Of a stretch of 64,000 bases of DNA, positions 16,658-23,777 are shown piece by piece. The translations under genes and the position numbers were made by a program. Each line of letters starts with the position of its first letter. Positions within the stretch are counted from its first letter, which is position 1. The DNA lies in contig CANKXO010000005.1 in the NCBI GenBank assembly GCA_947487765.1, positions 62,001 through 126,000 on the forward strand. The letters run 5' to 3'. The stretch comes from an uncultured Pseudomonadales bacterium. GTDB lineage: Bacteria; Pseudomonadota; Gammaproteobacteria; Pseudomonadales; Cellvibrionaceae. The notes beneath the pieces were generated by a model. The model searched no databases, had not been told where the DNA came from, and saw only the letters and a list, made by a program, of their open reading frames with translations.

Positions 16658-17440
16658 TCAGTGATCATCTCCAAATACCATTTCCCCAAGGTATGGTTGA
16701 ATGTTAAATGGTTCCATATCAGCTTTATTAAATACCATTGTGAACAGCGAGTAGAAAAGTAATATCGATTTCTTTGTTCCACAGCTAAATGATACTGTTT
16801 TAGGTTCGGGCAGTAAGGTGAAAGTGTTATCGGTTATTCTTTTGTTTGTGATTACCCCTTTTTTGATGATGCAAACAGAATCTATTCGTTTATGAATCTC
16901 TATGCTATTTTGTAGTTGGTAAAGATTTGTCTGAACTGAAGTAAGGTCAGGAGAGTCGAAAGCAAAAATAAAATAGGTAGTTGGCCAGTAATCCCATATT
17001 TTCCCAAACATATCATACCTTTTTATTATTGATTGTTGTGGGTGTGGTGTGAAAAAAGCCTTTTTCTTAAGTGATTTAACACTTTTCATATTTTGGAGAG
17101 ATGTATTTAGTTCAGTTTTGTTTAAATAAGCTTTTACTTCAATTACCGCATAAACACATTCGATTGGTATCACACGAGTATCAGCAGACTGATAGAATAT
17201 GGGGGTTTTATGTGCATCATGTATTATTATATCTAACTGCTTGGAAACTCCCCCCTCAGAATCAGCTATTTGGCCTGAGCTAATATCTAGAGTCTTGGGA
17301 AGATATCTTCTTAAAAATATTTTAACGATTTCCTCATTTGCAGTTCCTTTGAGCCCTGAGTGATTTAAAGCATCCTTAGCTTCTTCAAAGTCAGAAATCA
17401 TCCGATTTGAAACTTTTTCGAAGATTTTTTCTAAGTTCAA
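16658..17440 (-). CDS. DUF6602-like protein with PD-(D/E)XK-type nuclease motifs
   Basis: 260 aa, TTG start at 17440 with GGGAG 6 bases upstream (an internal ATG is at residue 14). The first half matches the DUF6602 pattern: KGTANEEIVKIFLRRYLP, SSGQIADSEGG, KQLDIIIHDA and YAVIEVKAYL. Glu36/37, Asp70, Glu101 and Lys103 give the E...D...ExK layout of a restriction-endonuclease-like fold. I infer a nuclease-like function in defence or DNA processing. Upstream of the DUF2971 gene on the same strand. Confidence 0.72.
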   Translation of the reverse strand: MNLEKIFEKVSNRMISDFEEAKDALNHSGLKGTANEEIVKIFLRRYLPKTLDISSGQIADSEGGVSKQLDIIIHDAHKTPIFYQSADTRVIPIECVYAVIEVKAYLNKTELNTSLQNMKSVKSLKKKAFFTPHPQQSIIKRYDMFGKIWDYWPTTYFIFAFDSPDLTSVQTNLYQLQNSIEIHKRIDSVCIIKKGVITNKRITDNTFTLLPEPKTVSFSCGTKKSILLFYSLFTMVFNKADMEPFNIQPYLGEMVFGDDH

Positions 17441-17853
17441 TTTTTTCTCCCTGAGGCTTAAATAGTTTCATAGACAGAAGTTTTGGCTATGATGTGTAGT
17501 TGGTGCCAGAATATTACATGAAATAGTCTGGTTTTTTTAGGGTTTTAAATAAGAGATGTAGAATGAGATTATTTGTAGGGGGTAGAAAATTAAACTGTTG
17601 GCCAGATGAAAGTATCAATATATAAATTTTATATTAAGAGAAATTAAAAGCGTGTCGTTAAGCTTTGAAAAGCTTTTCATTGTTCAAATTTATATTCTGC
17701 TAGTAATTTAAATAGTGACAATTTCGTGATTTGTTGGATTCTACGCCATATTTCTGATGTTTGCTTGACGTATAATATTTCAGAATGTCTAATCGTACTT
17801 TGATAAGGCAGTATATTTTATAAGTTAGCTATAAATACTTTAGGGATTATGAT
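17441..17853. other. AT-rich intergenic region with a candidate promoter
   Basis: 413 bp between divergent DUF6602 and EEP genes. No ORF or RNA seen. It contains the promoter candidate listed at 17765-17793. Confidence 0.6.
17765..17793 (+). promoter_or_regulatory. Candidate promoter of the EEP-family gene
   Basis: TTGACG (17765-17770), a 17-bp spacer, then TCTAAT (17788-17793), 60 bp before the ATG at 17854. An overlapping TATAAT at 17771 lacks a matching -35. Confidence 0.5.
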
Positions 17854-18960
17854 ATGCCGCGTACAAATATGAGAGATATAAGTTTTGCTACATTTAATTT
17901 GTTAAATTTGCAAATTCCAGGAGGGGTAACGTACTCAAACAAACCCCCATATCCAGATGATAATGAGGGAAGGGCTGCTTATTTGAAAAAAATTAAGTGG
18001 ACTGCCAATCAAGTGAAGTTATTAGATTCTGAAGTGGTTGCTTTCCAAGAGTTGTGGTCTAAACAAGCTCTTGTTGATGTCTTTGAAGAGGCGGGGTTGC
18101 TTGGAGAATATGATATTGTTGCTCGTGATGCTCCGGGGCGAGGGAGGCCACAAGTCGCATTAGCCGTTCAGAAAGATAGAAGCGGAGGTTCTCAGCTTTT
18201 AGATGGGTGGAAGTGGATTGAGGATTTCCCCGAGGGTTTTAATTTTGACAAGCTGCGTGAAAGTGATGGCGCGGAAGAAGAAATTACTGTAACAATTAAT
18301 AATTTTTCTCGCCCTGTATTGCATGCGATTATACAGCCAGAAGGATCTGGGCCAAAGCCCCCGCTAATTTCTATTTATGTTGCTCATTTTAAGTCTAAAG
18401 GCCCCGCTCGTTTAAGCTTTGCAGATCCAAAGCCAGAAGCGCTCATCCATTATGCAAAAATTACAAAGTCTGCGGTATCACATATTCGCCGAGTTATGGA
18501 AGCTGGGGCAATGAGAGCCATGCTTGATGTGGTCATGAAGTCTGAAGATGATGAAGCTATTTCGCCGGTCGTAGTTATTGGAGATTTAAATGATGATACA
18601 TTATCGGTTACTAACGGACTTCTATCTGACCAACCGGTTTATCGTTTTATTGAAAAAAGCCGGGCAGGCCTTACCTCAGATAAAGGCCTGTATTCAACGG
18701 AAAGATTGCAACAATACCGTTCTCCTAGGCACGTGTACTATACGCATATATACAAAAATAAACTCGAAAGCTTGGATCATATATTTGTTTCAGAGGAGTT
18801 CTACGATCATTCACGTAAACGCTTTTGGTCTTTTCGAGAATTAGAGGTGTTTAACGATCATTTGAATCGAGAATCATTTGAAGATGAGGGGGCTTCTGAT
18901 CATGGTTGTGTTAGGGCCTACTTTGATTGGAACCCTATGCCAGAACAAAAAGGTGATTAA
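17854..18960 (+). CDS. Endonuclease/exonuclease/phosphatase family protein
   Basis: 368 aa. EEP-fold motifs in order: ISFATFNLLNL (about 9-19), VVAFQELWS with the metal-binding Glu (about 61-69), VVVIGDLNDD (about 240-249), LESLDHIFVS and the terminal catalytic SDHG. The family hydrolyses phosphodiesters or phosphomonoesters: DNA, nucleotides or phospholipids. No signal peptide, so it acts in the cytoplasm. It is the last gene of the island, reading toward attR, and has its own promoter candidate. A nuclease in defence is one possibility; the substrate is unknown. Confidence 0.85.
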   Translation: MPRTNMRDISFATFNLLNLQIPGGVTYSNKPPYPDDNEGRAAYLKKIKWTANQVKLLDSEVVAFQELWSKQALVDVFEEAGLLGEYDIVARDAPGRGRPQVALAVQKDRSGGSQLLDGWKWIEDFPEGFNFDKLRESDGAEEEITVTINNFSRPVLHAIIQPEGSGPKPPLISIYVAHFKSKGPARLSFADPKPEALIHYAKITKSAVSHIRRVMEAGAMRAMLDVVMKSEDDEAISPVVVIGDLNDDTLSVTNGLLSDQPVYRFIEKSRAGLTSDKGLYSTERLQQYRSPRHVYYTHIYKNKLESLDHIFVSEEFYDHSRKRFWSFRELEVFNDHLNRESFEDEGASDHGCVRAYFDWNPMPEQKGD

Positions 18961-19096
18961 TTGGTTGTTCAGCGGTTTCTCTAAGTAGGTTTGGTGTGAA
19001 ATTTCTTTTTACAATTCTTATTTGTTATAAGTAATGCAATCAATAAATTACGGATCTTAGGTTAAGGTTTGATAATTGCCCTAGTAAGAAGGAAGT

Positions 19097-19115
19097 GGTG
19101 CTACAAATGGTGCTA
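19097..19115. promoter_or_regulatory. Arm-type integrase sites, right end
   Basis: Two direct GGTGCTA copies at 19097 and 19109 (12-bp period), matching the spacing at the left end and lying 61-79 bp inside attR. Confidence 0.68.
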
Positions 19116-19175
19116 TATTTAAAAAGTTAACTTTATAAACTATATAAAAATCAATAGGTTAGTTATAAAAGTCGT

Positions 19176-19198
19176 GTCCGGCTCTGGGCACCATTTTA
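19176..19198 (+). repeat. attR core, displaced tRNA-Leu 3' end
   Basis: Identical over 23 bp to 10741-10763. It carries the last 18 bases of the tRNA including CCA, and is followed by the original chromosomal tRNA terminator. It is a tRNA fragment, not a gene. Confidence 0.88.
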
Positions 19199-19226
19199 TA
19201 ATCCAGCAACCTCCAATGCTGACCTG

Positions 19227-19253
19227 AAAGCCCCATAAATTGGGGCTTTTTTG
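19227..19253 (+). terminator. Original tRNA-Leu terminator, now beside attR
   Basis: AAAGCCCCA (19227-19235) and TGGGGCTTT (19241-19249) followed by TTTT. The loop differs from the left copy (TAAAT against TGACT). Confidence 0.85.
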
Positions 19254-19285
19254 TGTCTGCTATTGTTGGTAGGGTTGCGTTATTG

Positions 19286-19690
19286 CTATTTTTGCCTTTG
19301 GGGTTCTGGAACACTAATCGGGCAATCAATAAAATAAACCCAGCCGCCATGGTCGAGTTGTTTTGTGACTTCCGTGGATGTTCCTCCGGCTAGTATTTCT
19401 CCATTATGATCTTCAATATGCCATTGGCCTTGAAGAATCGCTGTATCCCCATTAATCATTTCGCCTGTCACCGAGCCCATTAAATTGACCTTGTTTTTGG
19501 CAAAGTCGGAAAAAATTTCACGGACTCCTTCGTGACCCTCAATGGGCGCTTGACTTGGGTTCATACTAATTTTGCAGTCGGGATGGAACATGGTGACGAT
19601 ACCTTCGAGGTCCCCCTCCTTTAAAAATTCCGCGACTCTTTCAACAACTTTGTGGGGGTGTTCGGCAATTTTGCGAGTGCTAGTGGTCAT
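19286..19690 (-). CDS. NTF2-like (SnoaL-type) protein
   Basis: 134 aa. It has the cone-shaped NTF2-like pattern: HKVVERVAEFLKEGDLEGIV, TMFHPDCKISMNP, GHEGVREIFSDF, then a long beta region ending in WVYFIDCPISVPEP. Members are enzymes (isomerase, cyclase or hydrolase-like) or small-molecule binders; the substrate cannot be told. Third gene of a minus-strand unit with a TetR regulator and another NTF2-like gene, 38 bp after the latter. Confidence 0.8.
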   Translation of the reverse strand: MTTSTRKIAEHPHKVVERVAEFLKEGDLEGIVTMFHPDCKISMNPSQAPIEGHEGVREIFSDFAKNKVNLMGSVTGEMINGDTAILQGQWHIEDHNGEILAGGTSTEVTKQLDHGGWVYFIDCPISVPEPQRQK

Positions 19691-19728
19691 ATACGGCTCT
19701 CTATTATATCTTGTTTTAACTGAAATTT

Positions 19729-20139
19729 TTATGAAAAGTCTTCTGGGGTTACATCTGGTGGTGTGTTGTCCATGTCAAAGAGTAAGCGCCAAATGCCATT
19801 TGTATCTCGTCGATAAAGGAGGGCTACGCGACCTGTTGGGCCTGATTCTTCCATCTCTGAAGGAGGCTTGAAGTAGTAGGTGCCAATCAGTAGAGCCATA
19901 TTGCCTTCTTGAAAGGCTGTTTCTTCTTTATACAATAGTGTGCTTTGTGTATTTGATAATACTTGTTCATACCATGGGCGGATTTGATCGACCCCTTGCA
20001 TAAGAGGTGCGTCAGCATTTGCGTAAATACTTTCTGGATCGTAGAGAGAGAAGAGTGTTTCAATATCCTTTGCATTGAATGCAGTGAGCCATGTTTCTAG
20101 ATTTTTCCGAACCTTTGTGAGTTCAATAGATTCTGCCAT
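19729..20139 (-). CDS. NTF2-like protein (SgcJ/DUF4440 type)
   Basis: 136 aa. ETWLTAFNAKDIETLFSLYD and PLMQGVDQIRPWYEQVL, followed by WRLLFDMDNTPPD, fit the SgcJ/EcaC/DUF4440 branch of the NTF2-like superfamily. The ATG overlaps the stop of the upstream TetR gene (TAATG), so the two are translationally coupled. Probably a small-molecule binding or modifying protein controlled by that regulator. Confidence 0.82.
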   Translation of the reverse strand: MAESIELTKVRKNLETWLTAFNAKDIETLFSLYDPESIYANADAPLMQGVDQIRPWYEQVLSNTQSTLLYKEETAFQEGNMALLIGTYYFKPPSEMEESGPTGRVALLYRRDTNGIWRLLFDMDNTPPDVTPEDFS

Positions 20140-20735
20140 TAGGTGCTCCTATGGGTGTCTGTCTTAGGTAAATGGTTAGTGTTTTGGTGTAGGTGGGCGA
20201 TTGCCATTTGTTCAAATAGCTGCCCCAATTTGCGAAAGTGGTCAGGCGGGGAGTCTTTCCATATGACGTGTTGACCCACAAAGGCGGCGTATTCCAGTTC
20301 GCTCATGATTACAGCGTCTTCATGGTTTACTTTGTGGTTTCTTTCTCTAAGCTCTGTTAGGTAACCGATACGCATTTTGTCCACTTCGGCAACGATCTCC
20401 GCTGCAATAGGGTTTTTTTGGGCGAGATGTCGTACACCTGTCTCAACCCGCTGATCCAGCTTGGATACGTATTCGCCAAGTTGTGTACTGTTTTTTTCTT
20501 TATTGTCAGAAGCTTCTAGTTGTTTAATGGCATCATTGGTATAGCGGTCATTCCACCATTTCATCAATGCGCTGATAAACCCTGCATGATCACCAAAATG
20601 GTGATAGAACGAGCCTGTGGTTCTGCCTGCCGCTTGGCATATCTTGTGGATTGTCAGTGCTTCTGGCCCTTTTTTGGCAAGCTCAGATAAGCCTAGTTGT
20701 AGCCAGGATTCTTTTGTAAAGCGCTGAGGTTTCAT
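20139..20735 (-). CDS. TetR/AcrR-family transcriptional regulator
   Basis: 198 aa. The N-terminal helix-turn-helix reads SWLQLGLSELAKKGPEALTI, HKICQAAGRTTGSFYHHF. The C-terminal ligand domain is variable, as usual. First gene of the unit with two NTF2-like proteins. A palindrome at 20772-20790, 37-55 bp upstream of the start, is the likely operator for autorepression. Confidence 0.92.
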   Translation of the reverse strand: MKPQRFTKESWLQLGLSELAKKGPEALTIHKICQAAGRTTGSFYHHFGDHAGFISALMKWWNDRYTNDAIKQLEASDNKEKNSTQLGEYVSKLDQRVETGVRHLAQKNPIAAEIVAEVDKMRIGYLTELRERNHKVNHEDAVIMSELEYAAFVGQHVIWKDSPPDHFRKLGQLFEQMAIAHLHQNTNHLPKTDTHRST

Positions 20736-20771
20736 AGTCGTAGTCTTTTAATTGTATGGTTTGGTAAAAGA

Positions 20772-20790
20772 ATAACATAATATATGTTAT
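20772..20790. promoter_or_regulatory. Candidate TetR operator
   Basis: ATAACAT-AATAT-ATGTTAT: perfect 7-bp arms with a 5-bp centre, upstream of the TetR start at 20735. Confidence 0.6.
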
Positions 20791-20941
20791 GTTTTATAAT
20801 TGAATTGATCGTATTGTCGATGTTGTTTTGTGGGGTGTTGTTTTCTTTATTATTTTGTCGGTCTAAAAAGTCAGGGTGGCATCGGGCCATAGGCTCTGAT
20901 TTAAATGCCGCTGTGGGGTATAAATGCGTCTGTTGTTAGGG

Positions 20942-21490
20942 CTAGCGTTTACTCTTCCGCCTATAAAGATAGCTATACAGAATGCCGCTGAGTGCCCCAA
21001 AAAAATGGCTTTCGAAGCTGATATTGGGTGATGAAGGAAGCACGCCAAAGATCATGCCTCCGTATAAAAAAATGGCGACTGCGCTGATGAATAAGGATTT
21101 AATGGAGCGCTCAATGAATCCGTTGATGGTTACAAAGCCCCAGTAACCGAATATTACGCCGCTGAGCCCTATGTGAAAAGATGGTCGCCCTAGTAGCCAT
21201 GTTAATAACCCTCCCCAAAAAGCAACAAAGAGCGTTAATTTAATAAGGTGGTTGTTTTTATTGTGCAGCGAGGCCAGCCAGCCAAGGCAGAGAAAGGTAA
21301 TTGTATTGTTCATTAAATGGTAAACACCGCCATGTAATAATGGTGTGGTTAAAATGCCTACTAAGGCTTCGGGGTCCCTGGGAAATATTCCAAAGCGATT
21401 AAGTTGATAGTTAAGTAGCCAGTTGATACCAGCAACTAGCCAGATAACGGTGATGGTTGGTATTAAAAAGTTGCTGAAGGGCTTTGTCAT
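20942..21490 (-). CDS. Rhomboid-family intramembrane serine protease
   Basis: 182 aa with about six membrane helices. The catalytic dyad is visible: Ser110 in HIGLSGVIFGYWG and His162 in ESHFFGALSG. The HxxxN-type motif of the family (GVYHLMNN, His58) is present. The compact form lacks extra N-terminal domains. Substrates unknown. It is convergent with nothing and sits between the TetR unit and the divergent stress operon. Confidence 0.9.
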   Translation of the reverse strand: MTKPFSNFLIPTITVIWLVAGINWLLNYQLNRFGIFPRDPEALVGILTTPLLHGGVYHLMNNTITFLCLGWLASLHNKNNHLIKLTLFVAFWGGLLTWLLGRPSFHIGLSGVIFGYWGFVTINGFIERSIKSLFISAVAIFLYGGMIFGVLPSSPNISFESHFFGALSGILYSYLYRRKSKR

Positions 21491-21553
21491 GGCGTCTGTC
21501 GCTTTCTGTTCTAATCTTAACGAATGATTTTAATCTCATTATACATATATTTT

Positions 21554-21599
21554 ATTACATGTAATGTTTCTTGACATATTACATGTAATAAAATATATT
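21554..21599 (+). promoter_or_regulatory. Strong promoter with two palindromic operators for the stress operon
   Basis: TTGACA (21571-21576), a 17-bp spacer and TATATT (21594-21599). Two copies of ATTACATGTAAT lie at 21554-21565 and 21578-21589; the second, extended to TATTACATGTAATA, fills the spacer. The first is just upstream of the -35. This is typical repressor geometry. The expected start of transcription is close to or at the ATG at 21607, so the mRNA may be leaderless. Confidence 0.75.
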
Positions 21600-21606
21600 G
21601 GCTCTC

Positions 21607-22269
21607 ATGAATACAAAATCATCTGCGCATTATCAGCGGGAATACCGAAAGCGCCTGCGTGAGCAGGGCCTTGTCAAGAAGGAGGTCTGGATCCGTCCAG
21701 AAAATACCCGCCTGCTTGCTGGTATTGAAAAGCGGCTTCGTAAGATTGATATTGAGGCTCAAGTGGATGAAATGCCTTTTACAGGCCAAAACCGAAAAAC
21801 AGGAGTGAGCGTAATGACAGGTAACCTTAAAAGTTGGACGACAGCTAGCCTTTTTGATGCATTAAAAGGGGCTGATTTGTTTGTAGGTAGTAGTGCTTCA
21901 ATAGAAATGATAGACGGTGTTGATCCTGCTATTCATATGGTAATGCACGATTATGGTGATTTGCCTATATTTCTGACAGTGTCAGGGGAGCAGATAATCG
22001 TTGAGGCCGTGCTGTGGGAAGTGTCGGAAATTAATGATGTCTCTGCTTTTAATGAGGCAATATTAAGAACCCATAAATACTTTCCATTATCCACTATTAG
22101 CTTAGATGTCATGAGTGATGGTGCAGATTACTACCATATGTTTGGTGCCTTGAGTTCAACTTCTATTTTGCACAATGTCGTATTCGAAATAGAGGTTTTG
22201 GCGAGCAATGTAATTCAGGCCACGTCAGCTTATAGTGGATTTCTTAATACGCCGATTGAAGCGCAATAA
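21607..22269 (+). CDS. yjfI: YjfI-family (DUF2170) protein with basic N-terminal segment
   Basis: 220 aa. The frame also opens at TTG 21598, which overlaps the -10 box; ATG 21607 is preferred. Residues 1-40 are basic (SAHYQREYRKRLREQGLVKK, then EVWIRPENTRLL) and look like a ribbon-helix-helix DNA-binding segment. Residues about 75-215 are DUF2170: SAFNEAILRTHKYFPLSTIS and YYHMFGALSSTS. E. coli yjfI likewise precedes the PspA homologue yjfJ. The operators in the promoter make autorepression by this protein a reasonable inference. Confidence 0.85.
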   Translation: MNTKSSAHYQREYRKRLREQGLVKKEVWIRPENTRLLAGIEKRLRKIDIEAQVDEMPFTGQNRKTGVSVMTGNLKSWTTASLFDALKGADLFVGSSASIEMIDGVDPAIHMVMHDYGDLPIFLTVSGEQIIVEAVLWEVSEINDVSAFNEAILRTHKYFPLSTISLDVMSDGADYYHMFGALSSTSILHNVVFEIEVLASNVIQATSAYSGFLNTPIEAQ

Positions 22270-22290
22270 TTAATTGATAGGAGCAGATAC

Positions 22291-22986
22291 ATGAATATTT
22301 GGGCCAAAATGATGACCGCCTTACGTGGTGGTGTTAATGAAGCTGGTGAGGCTATTGTTGATAGCCAAGCGTTGCGTATTTTAGATCAAGAAATTCGAGA
22401 TGCCTCGGAGCAATTGAAGCAATCAAAGGATAGTTTAGCGTCGATTATAGCAAGAGAAAAGTTGGCAAAAGAAAAGTGCGCGACCCTTAAGCAGAAAATT
22501 GAAGAGCATGAGGGTTATGCCATTAAAGCGCTAGATCAGGAGAATGAATCACTGGCACATGAGGTTGCAGAAAAAATTGCTGATCTTGAAAGTCAGCTGA
22601 CAACTGAGCAAGATTCTTCCCGCAATTTTGCTGAGAGTGCTAATAATTTACGTTCTGCTATCAATCAAACAGAAAGTAATTTGCGTCGTTTAAAGCAGCA
22701 GGTTGATACTGTAAAAGCAACTGAAAATGTTCAGCGTGCCCAAGAGGCTGTTGCTGAGCGACACAGTGGATCTAATTCAAAATTACGCACGGCAATGGAT
22801 TCCTTGGAGCGGATTAAAGAGAAGCAAGCGCTTAAAGCAGCAACGATGAGTGCTGCCAGCGATTTAGCTAATGATTCTTCGAATTCTTCTTTAGATGCAA
22901 AATTGCAGGAAGCAGGTATTGCACCTACTGGAAAAAGTGCAGATGATATTTTGGAAAGGCTTAAAAAGAAGTCGTCAGACAAGTAA
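22291..22986 (+). CDS. PspA/IM30 (YjfJ-like) membrane-remodelling protein
   Basis: 231 aa, almost all coiled coil. It begins MNIWAKMMTALRGGVNEAGE, an amphipathic helix typical of PspA/IM30 (ESCRT-III superfamily), followed by LDQEIRDASEQLKQSKDSLA and long heptad helices to about residue 170. The C-terminus ends KSADDILERLKKKSSDK. PspA proteins polymerise on stressed inner membranes and stop proton leakage. It follows yjfI by 21 bp with an ATAGGAG site. Confidence 0.92.
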   Translation: MNIWAKMMTALRGGVNEAGEAIVDSQALRILDQEIRDASEQLKQSKDSLASIIAREKLAKEKCATLKQKIEEHEGYAIKALDQENESLAHEVAEKIADLESQLTTEQDSSRNFAESANNLRSAINQTESNLRRLKQQVDTVKATENVQRAQEAVAERHSGSNSKLRTAMDSLERIKEKQALKAATMSAASDLANDSSNSSLDAKLQEAGIAPTGKSADDILERLKKKSSDK

Positions 22987-23047
22987 CCGTTCAGGCTTGA
23001 GTTCATAGTTTCGATTTTAATAATTTTAATAAGGAGGAGGGAAGGGT

Positions 23048-23731
23048 ATGTTTGCCATTTTGTTGAGTAGTAAGATGGATCCTTTTTATCAAAATATCCT
23101 TTCTTTCCCTACAATATTTTTCAGTATTGTTTTGATATTTTGCATACTCTTTTGGTTTGTCGCCATTTTAGGGTTCTTAGATATATCATTTCTAGATATT
23201 CCTGAGCCAGATTTTGATGTCAGTGGAGATACGGATGCTCCATCTACACCGGATGCGGTAGCTGGCATTATTTTAAAGCTTGGGTTAAATGGTGTTCCTT
23301 TAACGGTAGTAATTTCTTTAATCACATTGTTTGGCTGGTTTATAAGTTATTACATTGTCCACTTTTTTTATAATTATATTCCCGGTGGTATTTTCTACTA
23401 TGCTGTGGGACTAGTTGTATTGTTTTTCTCTCTTTATATCGCTGCGCTGATTACATCTAAAGTGATTAAGCCATTAAGGCCTTTGTTTAAAAAAATGGAG
23501 CAAGATGTAGAAAAGTTAGTGCTAGGCCAAACCGCTATTGTGAGAACGTCTCGAGTTGATAATGAATTTGGTGAAGCTACTCTAGATGATGGTGGAGCTG
23601 GTTTGATTTTGAAAGTTCGTTCTTCAGGTGAGAGCCGCTACAAAACAGGAGATAAGGTTGTTTTGATTGAATATCAAAAAGATCTCAATGTTTTCAGGGT
23701 AGTCTCAGAAGAAGAATTTAAAGGTTTATAA
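23048..23731 (+). CDS. yqiJ: YqiJ-like membrane protein with C-terminal OB-fold (NfeD-related)
   Basis: 227 aa. An N-terminal membrane part with about three helices (20-45, 80-105, 115-140) is followed by a cytoplasmic OB-like domain (LVLGQTAIVRTSRVD ... GDKVVLIEYQKDLNVFRVV). YqiJ/NfeD proteins partner flotillins, and a flotillin gene follows 46 bp downstream as in E. coli yqiJK. The start follows an AAGGAGGAGGG site. Probably anchors or gates the flotillin assembly. Confidence 0.88.
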   Translation: MFAILLSSKMDPFYQNILSFPTIFFSIVLIFCILFWFVAILGFLDISFLDIPEPDFDVSGDTDAPSTPDAVAGIILKLGLNGVPLTVVISLITLFGWFISYYIVHFFYNYIPGGIFYYAVGLVVLFFSLYIAALITSKVIKPLRPLFKKMEQDVEKLVLGQTAIVRTSRVDNEFGEATLDDGGAGLILKVRSSGESRYKTGDKVVLIEYQKDLNVFRVVSEEEFKGL

Positions 23732-23777
23732 ATAAGACTTTATAAAATAAAGGTTAATAAAACGGAGTGTAAGTGTT

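Larger units (their letters stand above)
10741..19198 (+). mobile_element. Integrative element (about 8.4 kb) in tRNA-Leu(GAG)
   Basis: Bounded by direct repeats at 10741-10763 and 19176-19198. The integrase is the first gene inside the left end and reads away from the tRNA, as is usual. AlpA, small helix-turn-helix and DUF5681 proteins typical of satellite-type elements form the core. The cargo at the right end comprises DUF2971, DUF6602 and an EEP-family hydrolase. There are no structural phage genes or conjugation genes, so it is a non-autonomous island or satellite. GGTGCTA arm-type repeats lie at both ends. Confidence 0.88.

Noticed and set aside
19176-19193. tRNA-like sequence at the right end of the island
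   Set aside because: It is only the 3' end of tRNA-Leu (18 bases), the attR copy; no acceptor 5' strand or anticodon arm.
10741-19198. The island as a complete prophage or conjugative element
   Set aside because: No capsid, tail, terminase, relaxase or mating genes in its 8.4 kb.
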